Assembly: GCA_965200525.1 (NCBI GenBank)
Contig: OZ241368.1
Coordinates: 2,232,001-2,296,000 of the forward strand
Direction: 5' to 3'
DNA: 64,000 nucleotides
From: JANNPJ01 sp965200525
GTDB lineage: Bacteria > Actinomycetota > Actinomycetes > Actinomycetales > Kineosporiaceae
Shown: piece by piece, positions 55,799 to 63,564 of the stretch
Numbering within the stretch: position 1 is the stretch's first letter
Layout of the letters: each line of letters starts with the position of its first letter
Made by a program: the position numbers and the translations under genes
The notes under the pieces: model-generated
The model's input: only the letters and a program-made list of their open reading frames with translations
What the model was told of the DNA's origin: nothing
Database searches by the model: none

Positions 55799-56209
55799 AT
55801 GACCATTCAGCCGGCACGGAGTTACTACTCGACCGAACGGCCCACCCGACGCGAGGTCGGCCCGCCGGCCCCCGGGCAGGCCTACTTCGGCTACCCGCAG
55901 CCGAGCCCGCAGCCGATCTCCTCGACCGGGCCGGCCGCGTTCCCGGTGCCGCAGCAGGCCAGGCCCAATCCGCTGTTCGCGCCGCCCTTCAGCCAGGCCC
56001 AGGACCGGCCGATCCGGCCGACCGCGCCCGTGGCTCACCTGGTGACTCAGCCGGAACTGTGGCCGATGCCCGCGCGGCGGGCCACCGACCGGCGTCCGTA
56101 CCGGGCGCACCAGTCGTCCCGCCGATCCCGCCGGCTGCACTGGCTGGGATACCCGCTGGTCCTGGCCCTCGGCCTGGCGTTGGGCGCCGCGGTCACGTTC
56201 CTGCACTGA
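55799..56209 (+). CDS. small tail-anchored Pro-rich protein
   Basis: A 136-residue hypothetical protein. It has a Pro/Gln/Ala-rich cytoplasmic part, a very basic stretch (RRATDRRPYRAHQSSRRSRRLHW) and a single C-terminal helix ending two residues before the stop. This arrangement suggests a tail-anchored membrane protein. It starts at ATG 55799 with GGGGAGGAG upstream. The family is not recognised. Confidence 0.72.
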   Translation: MTIQPARSYYSTERPTRREVGPPAPGQAYFGYPQPSPQPISSTGPAAFPVPQQARPNPLFAPPFSQAQDRPIRPTAPVAHLVTQPELWPMPARRATDRRPYRAHQSSRRSRRLHWLGYPLVLALGLALGAAVTFLH

Positions 56210-56243
56210 TTCCTGCGCTGACGGCCCGCGGCGCCCGGCCGGC

Positions 56244-57023
56244 CTAGTGGAGGACGGGCACCGCGTCGCCGGCCGAGTCGGCCTTGCCGGTGGTTCCGTT
56301 GCCGCCGTAGTGCAGCCGCCAGGTGCCACTGTCACCCGCCTTGACGACCGCCTTGACCTGGCCCTTCTTGCCGGTCTTGACGGTGGCGACCGTGGTCCAG
56401 GTGGTTTCGCCGTCCTTCTGGAACTGAACCCGGACGGCGCGGCCGGCGTAGCCCACGTAGCCGGCCTTCTTCTTGCCGTTCCAGCTGACCCGCCGCAGGA
56501 CGCCGGTCACCGTGATCTTCTTGTCGACCACGGCCGGCTCCGGGGAGGCATTCACCGTCGTCCCCCAGCTGGCCCGGCGCAGCAGGGTGAACTTGGTCTC
56601 CAGAACGTTCGGGTCGGTCGCGTCGGCGTCCTCGGAACCGCTGGCCAGCACCACGGCGTCGCCGACCCCGGCGGCCGAGTTCTTCAGGCCCTTGGGCGAG
56701 AGGGTGATGGTGGGCTTGGTGACGTCGGCGAACCCGGCCTGCCCCTTCTTGTCGGCCTCGACGAACACCCGCACGCCGACCAGCCAGTAGGTGAGCGTGC
56801 AGCCGCTGACGTCGACGCTGAAGGTCTTCTTGACCGGGGCCGCGCCGAGCACGAGCCGGCTCGGGGCATACCCATTGATCTTGCAGTTCGAGGTGTCGGC
56901 CCGGGTGACCGGGCGGGTGACCGGCCGGGCCTGGGCTCCGCCGGCCGAGACCAGGGTCAGGGCCAGGGCACCCGTTGCCGCCAGCACCACCGCACCGTTG
57001 CGCCGGGTTGAGGAACCTGACAT
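56244..57023 (-). CDS. secreted beta-rich hypothetical protein
   Basis: A 259-residue exported protein with a signal peptide (about 1-32, cleavage near AQARP). Two cysteines (about 47 and 75) could form a disulfide. The mature part is beta-rich and ends with GKKGQVKAVVKAGDSGTWRLHYGGN, a pattern seen in bacterial surface proteins with Ig-like 'channel or adhesin' repeats. Function unknown. It starts at ATG 57023 behind GGAG. It converges with the small tail-anchored gene. Confidence 0.75.
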   Translation of the reverse strand: MSGSSTRRNGAVVLAATGALALTLVSAGGAQARPVTRPVTRADTSNCKINGYAPSRLVLGAAPVKKTFSVDVSGCTLTYWLVGVRVFVEADKKGQAGFADVTKPTITLSPKGLKNSAAGVGDAVVLASGSEDADATDPNVLETKFTLLRRASWGTTVNASPEPAVVDKKITVTGVLRRVSWNGKKKAGYVGYAGRAVRVQFQKDGETTWTTVATVKTGKKGQVKAVVKAGDSGTWRLHYGGNGTTGKADSAGDAVPVLH

Positions 57024-57511
57024 TCGAGAATCTCCGCTTCGTCCGTTCTGGCCCGTGTGTCCGTAGACCTTGGCAGAACGAACGCCGAAATCGCACGGGG
57101 GTGAGAGCCGTTTTCACCGTCCCGACGCGGGCGGTTCCCCGAAAGAGACCATCTCCCTGGCGCAGAGTGATCAGCCGCTCACCTCGGGGGCACCACCCGA
57201 AACACGGCCACCGATGCAGTGAGCAGCCCCGATGCGGCTGCGGTCCCGATGCAGTCCGGCTTCGGTCCGAATCGGAGAACGGTGCCAATGGTCGCGATTA
57301 CTGTGTGAAACCGGATGAGTACCTATAGCCAGCTAATCGCCGCGAAGCCCCGAATGGATGTAACGTCCCTTCGGGGTCTTCCGATGTATGTGCATGGTGA
57401 CCCCACCAGCCGTGTGAAGGCACGCCAACGGGGGCGATGTGTTGGCAACGCTTCACTACGTACACGACATCCGCGTCGGGGGCTCCGGTCACCGGCAGTT
57501 GAGAGTGAGTC
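57024..57511. other. 488-base divergent intergenic region with structured leader
   Basis: No gene is convincing here. It should hold promoters for the two secreted-protein genes on either side. CCGATGC occurs three times at 17-18-base intervals (57211, 57229, 57246). A hairpin GAAG-CCCCGAA / TTCGGGG-T-CTTC (57344-57381) lies 130 bases before the next gene. A 71-codon minus-strand frame at 57298-57513 was judged spurious. The long leader could be a cis-acting RNA, but it matches no riboswitch that I can recognise. Confidence 0.5.
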
Positions 57512-58144
57512 ATGCGCTACGTCGGTAGGCACCGCGCGATGCGGCCCCTCCTGCTTCGTCGACCCATCATCGGTGGGGTGGCGGCCGGGGTTCTTCTCGT
57601 GGTGCCGGCAGCCCTGGCCGCGACGGGCAACAGTCCGATCGGGCCCGGTTCCGGCCCCACCAACGCCGACGGCACCCCCAGCGCCAAGCCCAAGCCGGCG
57701 GCCACGGCCACCCAGGGCGCGGCGGTCGTCGTCGACCCGACGACCGGTGCGGTCGTGCCCAGCAAGCCTGGTGCCACTTCCCAGCCGATCAGCCCGGTCA
57801 CGACCACGACCCGTGGCGGCTCCGTCGTGGTGCCGGTGCGCCCGACGACCACGGCCGGAGGCGGTACAGGCGGTGGTGGCGGCGTGCCGTCCACCACGAC
57901 CAAGAAGCCCACGACCAAGCCGACGACGACCAAGCCCACCACCAAGCCGACGACCAAGCCTCCGGCGACCACGACCAAGCCGCCGCCGCCTCCCACGACG
58001 ACGACCACCAGCAAGCCTCCGCCGCCGCCGACGAGCAAGCCTCCGACCAGCTCCGAGGCTCCTGACCCGCCCCCGTCGTCCAAAGAGCCGGATCCGCCGT
58101 CGTCTGCGTCCACCCCGACCAAGACCCGTCGCGCCGACCTGTAG
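57512..58144 (+). CDS. secreted Thr/Pro/Lys-repeat protein
   Basis: A 210-residue exported protein. A signal-type helix lies at about 17-36 (GGVAAGVLLVVPAALA). The mature chain is low in complexity with tandem KPTTKPTTTKPTTKP units (residues ~130-150), PPPPPTTTTTSKPPPPP and an Asp/Pro/Ser tail ending in TKTRRADL. No folded domain or anchor is evident. It could be a glycosylated wall-associated polymer. It starts at ATG 57512 with GAGAGTGAG upstream. Confidence 0.75.
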   Translation: MRYVGRHRAMRPLLLRRPIIGGVAAGVLLVVPAALAATGNSPIGPGSGPTNADGTPSAKPKPAATATQGAAVVVDPTTGAVVPSKPGATSQPISPVTTTTRGGSVVVPVRPTTTAGGGTGGGGGVPSTTTKKPTTKPTTTKPTTKPTTKPPATTTKPPPPPTTTTTSKPPPPPTSKPPTSSEAPDPPPSSKEPDPPSSASTPTKTRRADL

Positions 58145-58450
58145 TCGGTCACACACTGCAACCAAGCGGCCGGTCGTTACGGCCCACATGGTCATGCCGT
58201 TCGGGCACGCAAAAACGGCACTTCACCCATCGACCTTCGCGGCCGATCAGTGGTGCCTTGGTCCGCGGAAGTCGGCTGAGCGTGCCGACGGGCCGGGATC
58301 GCCCATGGTCGGGAGGCACGCCACCGGGGCGCGCAGGCAGTACACAGGTAGCACCAGCACACGCTGTGCCTGGGATCGGCTAGGCAGCAACGAGCGGTGG
58401 TGTCGGCGGCTCACCGAGGTGCGGAAGCACTCCGGAGAACCGTCTGCGGC
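58145..58450. other. 306-base intergenic region, convergent ends
   Basis: Lies between the 3' ends of the Thr/Pro-repeat gene and bldC. No coding potential or clear intrinsic terminator was recognised. It is less GC-rich than its surroundings in places (around 58190-58250). Confidence 0.45.
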
Positions 58451-58660
58451 TCAGTCTTCGTCGAGCCTCTGCTGGGGGATACCGGCGAGCAACGCTCGCA
58501 CTTCCGACTCGCGGTAGCGGCGGTGGCCACCCAGCGTTCGGATCGAGGAGAGCTTGCCGGCCTTGGCCCACCGGGTCACGGTCTTCGGATCGACACGGAA
58601 TAGCGCGGCGACCTCAGCCGGTGTGAGCAGCGGCTCAGCGTCGGGCGATCGGGTGGTCAT
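58451..58660 (-). CDS. bldC: BldC-family MerR-like developmental regulator
   Basis: A 69-residue DNA-binding protein consisting of a single MerR-type winged helix-turn-helix: LLTPAEVAALFRVDPKTVTRWAKAGKLSSIRTLGGHRRYRESEV. BldC binds direct repeats cooperatively and controls the onset of development in Streptomyces. The start ATG 58660 has GGAGG seven bases upstream. The neighbouring dehydrogenase-DUF3073-purM-purF order matches the bldC locus of Streptomyces coelicolor, supporting orthology. Confidence 0.94.
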   Translation of the reverse strand: MTTRSPDAEPLLTPAEVAALFRVDPKTVTRWAKAGKLSSIRTLGGHRRYRESEVRALLAGIPQQRLDED

Positions 58661-58723
58661 GTCAGCCTCCATGAACGGGGCGGATACCCCGGCTTCCGAC
58701 ATCGTGCCTTGCAAAGACAGGTC

Positions 58724-58752
58724 GGGGGAACAATCCAGACGGATGATCCCCC
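58724..58752 (+). promoter_or_regulatory. GGGGGA/TCCCCC hairpin before the small TTA ORF
   Basis: GGGGGA (58724-58729) can pair with TCCCCC (58747-58752) around a 17-base loop. It ends five bases before the AGGAGG of the 15-codon ORF, so it would shape access to that ribosome binding site. Confidence 0.35.
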
Positions 58753-58765
58753 ATCAGGAGGAAGC

Positions 58766-58813
58766 ATGACGTCGGTTGTGTACGTACGGTCACGACACGG
58801 CACCTTACAGTGA
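58766..58813 (+). CDS. 15-codon small ORF with TTA codon, possible leader peptide
   Basis: AGGAGG-AAGC-ATG is the strongest ribosome binding site in the region and opens a 15-codon frame, MTSVVYVRSRHGTLQ, ending at TGA 58811-58813. The Leu codon is TTA (58805-58807), rare in such genomes and dependent on the bldA tRNA in Streptomyces. It lies 166 bases before the dehydrogenase gene and is divergent from bldC. It could be a regulatory leader peptide or a true small protein. Confidence 0.5.
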   Translation: MTSVVYVRSRHGTLQ

Positions 58814-58979
58814 TCGAACCACGAATGCGGCCCACCCGACACGCCTCGCGGGTGGTTCTATCCTTCGCTCTCGTGAGCACTCCTGCGATAGCGCGACGTC
58901 GACCTCGAACACCGGAAACATGCCTCTCAATCGGGCCCCGCAAGCGTGCTCACACCCCCCCGAACGTACTGAGGACGGC

Positions 58980-60122
58980 GTGTACTCCATGAAATCAGGC
59001 ATCTCTGACAAGAACATCCCCGAAACGCCCGAGTTCATCATCTCAGACCCGGAGCGGGACGAAGCGCCCTGGTCTGCCGGACATGAGCAGGTCGCCTTCT
59101 GCCACGACCGGGCCAGCGGCCTAAAGGCGATCATCGCGATCTACACCACCGCCCTCGGGCCGGCTCTCGGCGGCACCCGGTTCTATCCGTACCCGACGAC
59201 GGGCGCTGCCCTGGCCGACGTCCTGGCCCTGTCGAAGGCGATGGCCTACAAGAACGCTCTGGCCGGGCTGGACCACGGCGGCGGCAAGGCAGTGATCATC
59301 GGCGATCCGGGCCGCGACAAGTCCGAGCCGCTGCTGCGGGCCTACGGCCGTTTCGTCGCCTCCCTGGGCGGCCGATACGTCACAGCCTGTGACGTCGGGA
59401 CGTACGTCGAGGACATGGATCTGGTCGGTCGGGAGACCCGGTTCGCCACCGGCCGCAGTCCGGCCAACGGCGGGGCCGGCGATTCCAGCCTGCTGACGGC
59501 CCTGGGCGTCCATCAGGGGATGCGCGCGGCCGCACAGGTGGTGTGGGGTGGGTCGACCCTTGCTGGGCGACTGGTGGGCATCAGTGGGGTCGGCAAGGTG
59601 GGTCGCAACCTGGTGCCCCTGCTGCTCGCCGACGGCGCCGACGTGGTGATCACCGATGTCGACGAGGGCGCCGTGGCCCGGGTGCGGGCCGAGCATCCCG
59701 GCGTCCGGGCCGTGACCGACACCGCGGCCCTGCTGGCCGAACGGCTGGACGTGTTCTCGCCCTGCGCCCTCGGCGGGGCCCTGACCGAGCCGATCGCGGC
59801 CGAGCTGACCGCGGCCGTGGTCTGCGGTGGCGCCAACAATCAGCTGGCCGCTCCGGAGGTGGCCGATCAGCTGGCCGGCCGCGGCGTCGTCTACTGCCCG
59901 GACTTCTGCGTGAACGCCGGCGGCGTGATCCAGGTCGCCGACGAATTGCACGGATTCTCGGCCGAGCGGGCCCGGGCCCAGACCGAGCGGATCTTCGACA
60001 CCACCCTCGCAGTTCTGCGCGAAGCCGCCCAAACCGGTGTGACGCCGACCACTGCGGCCGAGCGTCGGGCAGAACGGCGGATGGCAGATGTAAGCGCAGT
60101 CCGCCGGATCCACGTAGGATGA
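58980..60122 (+). CDS. leucine/valine (Glu/Leu/Phe/Val family) dehydrogenase
   Basis: A ~380-residue NAD-dependent amino acid dehydrogenase for branched-chain amino acid breakdown. The catalytic region has GLKAIIAIYTTALGPALGGTRFYPY, KAMAYKNALAGLDHGGGKAVI (catalytic Lys pair) and the nucleotide loop VGISGVGKVGRNLVPLL. Length and order match valine dehydrogenase (Vdh) of Streptomyces, which sits at the same locus. GTG 58980 follows GAGGA; the next in-frame ATG is 58989. The substrate (Val, Leu, Ile) is not certain. Confidence 0.92.
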   Translation: MYSMKSGISDKNIPETPEFIISDPERDEAPWSAGHEQVAFCHDRASGLKAIIAIYTTALGPALGGTRFYPYPTTGAALADVLALSKAMAYKNALAGLDHGGGKAVIIGDPGRDKSEPLLRAYGRFVASLGGRYVTACDVGTYVEDMDLVGRETRFATGRSPANGGAGDSSLLTALGVHQGMRAAAQVVWGGSTLAGRLVGISGVGKVGRNLVPLLLADGADVVITDVDEGAVARVRAEHPGVRAVTDTAALLAERLDVFSPCALGGALTEPIAAELTAAVVCGGANNQLAAPEVADQLAGRGVVYCPDFCVNAGGVIQVADELHGFSAERARAQTERIFDTTLAVLREAAQTGVTPTTAAERRAERRMADVSAVRRIHVG

Positions 60123-60303
60123 CTTCGTAGGCGCGTGCCCGGCCTGCCAGGTTCTGAGTTGTCCGTCACTGGGCAGCGAAACGAACCGGGATGCCGGAAC
60201 CACGCCGGACGATGTACCGTTTGGCGTCACGAGAGACCGATGACCACTCCGAGGCCGCGCTATGGGCGCCTGCCTCGGGTCGACGTATAAGGGGGTCGAC
60301 GCC

Positions 60304-60507
60304 ATGGGGCGCGGCCGTCAGAAGGCCAAGCAGACGAAGGTCGCACGGGAGCTGAAGTATTACAGCCCCAATACCGACTACACCGCTCTGCAGAGGGAAC
60401 TCGGGAACGGCGAAGCCCACCCCGAGCCACTTCCGGCAGACGAGAGTGATGCTGGCGAGGACGAGCAGGACGACTGGCCCGGTTGGGCTTCAGACGGACG
60501 GCATTGA
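60304..60507 (+). CDS. DUF3073 protein
   Basis: A 67-residue protein starting MGRGRQKAKQTKVARELKYYSP, the invariant DUF3073 opening, followed by an acidic tail (ADESDAGEDEQDDWPGW). It is conserved across actinobacteria and almost always lies beside purM/purF; its function is not known. The basic start and acidic end suggest nucleic-acid or ribosome association. ATG 60304 follows GGGGGT. A hairpin with a TTCG loop ends the gene. Confidence 0.94.
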   Translation: MGRGRQKAKQTKVARELKYYSPNTDYTALQRELGNGEAHPEPLPADESDAGEDEQDDWPGWASDGRH

Positions 60508-60516
60508 CGGCTCAAG

Positions 60517-60548
60517 CGATCCCCGGTGCCTTCGGGTGCCGGGGATCG
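60517..60548 (+). terminator. terminator hairpin with TTCG tetraloop after DUF3073
   Basis: CGATCCCCGGTGCC pairs with GGTGCCGGGGATCG as a 14-bp stem (two G-U pairs in RNA) closed by the extra-stable TTCG tetraloop. It begins 10 bases after the DUF3073 stop. Confidence 0.75.
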
Positions 60549-60650
60549 ATCGTGTCGGTCGAGGTTGTTCGATGGTTCGGTTGTACCCGGGGGTAGCCCC
60601 AACGGGTGGGGAATTGGCGCATAGTCGATAGCTCCGCTTGTGCTGCCCTT

Positions 60651-60684
60651 CAGAACTCGTGTGACAGCTGTCACACGAGTTCTG
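60651..60684. terminator. 34-bp loopless perfect palindrome at the purM 3' end
   Basis: CAGAACTCGTGTGACAG is followed directly by its exact reverse complement, 17+17 bases with no spacer. It ends two bases before the purM stop (60686) and so could be the purM terminator as a cruciform-type hairpin. Its perfect symmetry also fits a binding site for a dimeric protein. Confidence 0.6.
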
Positions 60685-60685
60685 C

Positions 60686-61807
60686 TCAGCGGGCGTAGGC
60701 CCCGACCAGGCAGACAGTTCCACCGTCCACGCCTTTGGTGCCCTGCACGGCTCCGTCCAGGTCGGACTCCAGGTCGGTGGTGTCCACCCGGCCCAGCACC
60801 CAGGCCCGGCCCGGTCGATCGGCCAGCAGGGCCAGGGCCCGGTCGGCGGCCGACTCGGCGACCACCAGCACCATGCCCACGCCGAGGTTGAACGTGGCTT
60901 CCTGATCGGACCGGGGCACCCGGCCCAGGTCGGCGATCACTCCGAAGATCGGCTGCGGCGTCCAGCCGGATCGATCGAGGGTGCCGGTCAGCCCGGCCGG
61001 TAGCACCCGGGCCAGGTTCGAGGCCAGGCCGCCGCCGGTCACGTGCGAGACGGCGTGCAGGTCGGGGCCCAGCGCCCCGGCCACGTCGAGCACGTCACGG
61101 GCGTAGATCCGGGTCGGAGTCAGCAGCTCCTCGCCGATGGTCCGGCCGAGCTCGTCCACCGGTCGGTGCAACGACCACTCGGCGTGCCGCAGCACGCTCC
61201 GGACCAGCGAGAAGCCGTTCGAGTGCAGGCCGGACGACGACAGGGCAATCACCAGGTCGCCGGCCCGGACGCGGTGCGGGCCGAGCAGGTCGTCGAACTC
61301 GACCACTCCGGTGGCGGCCCCGGCGACGTCGTACTCGTCGGCCTCGAGCAGGCCGGGGTGCTCGGCCGTCTCGCCGCCGACCAAGGCGCAGCCGGCCAGT
61401 TCGCAGCCCTCGGCGATGCCCTTCACGATGGCCGCGATCCGCTCCGGGACGACCTTGCCGCAGGCGATGTAGTCGGTCATGAACAGCGGCCGGGCACCGC
61501 AGACGACGATGTCGTCGACCACCATGCCGACCAGGTCGAGCCCGATCGTGTCGTGCCGGTCGAGGGCCTGGGCAATGGCCACCTTGGTGCCGACGCCGTC
61601 GGTGCTGCTGGCCAGCAGTGGGCGGCGGTAGCCGGTGAGGGCGCTGGCGTCGAACAGGCCGGCGAACCCGCCGAGACCGCCGAGCACCTCCGGGCCCTGG
61701 GTCCGGCCGACGGCGGCCTTCATCAGCTCGACGGCACGGTCGCCGGCCTCGACGTCGACCCCGGCCGAGGCATAGGTCAACGTCGCCGGGGGCTGGCTCT
61801 GGGACAT
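60686..61807 (-). CDS. purM: phosphoribosylformylglycinamidine cyclo-ligase
   Basis: A 373-residue AIR synthase, fifth step of purine synthesis. Family motifs are TYASAGVDVEAGDRAVELMK at the start, STDGVGTKVAIA (ATP/FGAM contact), GGETAEHPG and HVTGGGLASNLARVLP. It starts at ATG 61807 with GGAAAT upstream and lies 55 bases after purF, forming the conserved purF-purM operon. The palindrome at its end separates it from DUF3073. Confidence 0.97.
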   Translation of the reverse strand: MSQSQPPATLTYASAGVDVEAGDRAVELMKAAVGRTQGPEVLGGLGGFAGLFDASALTGYRRPLLASSTDGVGTKVAIAQALDRHDTIGLDLVGMVVDDIVVCGARPLFMTDYIACGKVVPERIAAIVKGIAEGCELAGCALVGGETAEHPGLLEADEYDVAGAATGVVEFDDLLGPHRVRAGDLVIALSSSGLHSNGFSLVRSVLRHAEWSLHRPVDELGRTIGEELLTPTRIYARDVLDVAGALGPDLHAVSHVTGGGLASNLARVLPAGLTGTLDRSGWTPQPIFGVIADLGRVPRSDQEATFNLGVGMVLVVAESAADRALALLADRPGRAWVLGRVDTTDLESDLDGAVQGTKGVDGGTVCLVGAYAR

Positions 61808-61862
61808 CAGGATTTCCGTTCGGTTCGGGTACGTGCGCGCCGGAGGCGAGAGGGGACGCCGG

Positions 61863-63416
61863 TCAGGGACGACTGAGGGCATCCGCGGCGCCGCCGGACA
61901 GGCCGGTTGAGACGCCGTCGACGTCGGTGAGCTCGAGACCGAGCGGGAGCTGGTCCTGGCGTTCCAGCGAGTGCTTGCCGAGGTGGATCGAGTCCGGCAG
62001 CGTGATCGGGTACTTGCCGGTGAAGCAGGCCGTGCACAGTCGCTCCGGCGGCTGCTCGGTCGCCCCGACCATGCCGTCGAGAGAGATATAGCCCAGGCTG
62101 TCGGCTCCGATGCTGGCCCGTACCTCGTCGACGGCCAGGCCGCTGGCGATCAGCTCGGCCCGGGTGGCGAAGTCGATGCCGTAGAAGCAGGGCCAGTTGA
62201 TCGGGGCGGACGAGATCCGCACGTGCACCTCGGCCGCGCCGGCCTCGCGCAGCATCCGGACCAGGGCTCGCTGGGTGTTGCCGCGAACGATCGAGTCGTC
62301 CACGACGACCAGCCGCTGGCCCCGGATCACGTTCTTCAGCGGGTTGAGCTTGAGCCGGATGCCGAGCTGGCGGATGGTCTGGCTGGGCTGGATGAAGGTG
62401 CGCCCGACGTAGGAGTTCTTGACCAGGCCCTGGCCGTAGGGAATGCCGGACTCCTGGGCGTAGCCGACCGCGGCCGGGGTGCCCGACTCCGGCACCGGGA
62501 TCACCAGGTCGGCGTCCACCGGGTGCTCGCGGGCCAGCTGGCGGCCCATCTCGACCCGGGCCTCGTGCACGACCTTGCCGTTGATCGTGGTGTCGGGCCG
62601 AGCCAGGTAGACGTACTCGAAGACGCAACCGGTGGGGGTGGCCGGGGCGAACCGGGTCGAGCGCAGACCGTCGGCGTCGATCGCCACCAGTTCGCCGGGC
62701 TCGATCTCGCGGACGAAGGCGGCACCAACGATGTCGAGAGCGGCGGTCTCGCTGGCGATCACCCAGCCGGTGTCGAGCTTTCCGAGCACCAGCGGGCGGA
62801 CGCCGTGCGGGTCGCGGGCGCCGTACAAAGTGTTTTCGTCCATGAAGACAAAGCTGAAAGCGCCGCGCAGGTGCGGGAGTACTTCCAGGGCCGTGGCTTC
62901 CAGGGTGTGATCCGGGTCACCGGCGAGGAGGGCCGTGACCAGCGCGGTGTCAGTGGTGTTGCCCTGGCTCATCTCGCCGCGGGCCGAGGTGCCGTACCGC
63001 TGCACGATCAAGTCGCGCAGCTCGTGGCTGTTGGTGAGGTTGCCGTTGTGCCCGAGGGCGACGGTACCGGCGGCGGTGTCGCCCAGCGTGGGCTGCGCGT
63101 TCTCCCACTGGGCACCGCCGGTGGTGCTGTAACGGCAGTGCCCGACGGCAATATGGCCACGCAGCGACTCGAGCGAGGACTCGTCGAAGACCTGGGAGAC
63201 CAGGCCGACGTCCTTGTACACGAGCAGCTGTTTGCCGTTGCTCACCGCGATCCCGGCTGCCTCTTGGCCACGGTGCTGAAGCGCATACAGGCCGTAGTAG
63301 GCCAGTTTCGCTACTTCTTCACCGGGTGCCCAGACTCCGAAGACCCCGCAAGCGTCCTGCGGGCCCTTCTCGCCGGGCAGTAATTCGTGCGAAAGCCGTC
63401 CGTCTCCGCGCGCCAC
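61863..63416 (-). CDS. purF: amidophosphoribosyltransferase
   Basis: A 517-residue enzyme for the first step of purine synthesis. A 22-residue propeptide precedes Cys23 in DACGVFGVW, which becomes the N-terminal glutaminase nucleophile. The PRTase motif LVVVDDSIVRGNTQRALVRML binds PRPP. Cysteines in TGCVFEYVY, PCFYGIDFATR and LCTACFTGKYP are the ligands of the [4Fe-4S] cluster, so this is the iron-sulfur, oxygen-sensitive class like the Bacillus subtilis enzyme. It starts at GTG 63416 and precedes purM. Confidence 0.97.
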   Translation of the reverse strand: MARGDGRLSHELLPGEKGPQDACGVFGVWAPGEEVAKLAYYGLYALQHRGQEAAGIAVSNGKQLLVYKDVGLVSQVFDESSLESLRGHIAVGHCRYSTTGGAQWENAQPTLGDTAAGTVALGHNGNLTNSHELRDLIVQRYGTSARGEMSQGNTTDTALVTALLAGDPDHTLEATALEVLPHLRGAFSFVFMDENTLYGARDPHGVRPLVLGKLDTGWVIASETAALDIVGAAFVREIEPGELVAIDADGLRSTRFAPATPTGCVFEYVYLARPDTTINGKVVHEARVEMGRQLAREHPVDADLVIPVPESGTPAAVGYAQESGIPYGQGLVKNSYVGRTFIQPSQTIRQLGIRLKLNPLKNVIRGQRLVVVDDSIVRGNTQRALVRMLREAGAAEVHVRISSAPINWPCFYGIDFATRAELIASGLAVDEVRASIGADSLGYISLDGMVGATEQPPERLCTACFTGKYPITLPDSIHLGKHSLERQDQLPLGLELTDVDGVSTGLSGGAADALSRP

Positions 63417-63564
63417 ATCATCTAGTCTCGCACATCAAGCTGTACCTGCTGGTTCACACGCATTGAGGCCGACCGAGCCGGTTCACTATTCTTCACCTCT
63501 CGGGCAGATGTCGTTATGGTCCGATTCGCGCGCTTCGGATACACATGAGGGAGGGGGGTCGTAC

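Noticed and set aside
57211..57252. Three CCGATGC copies as a regulator-binding array
   Set aside because: Seven-base copies at uneven spacing in a GC-rich region are compatible with chance; kept only as a note in the intergenic entry.
57298..57513. 71-codon minus-strand frame in the leader of the Thr/Pro-repeat gene
   Set aside because: No ribosome binding site, no recognisable motif, and it overlaps the start region of the plus-strand gene.
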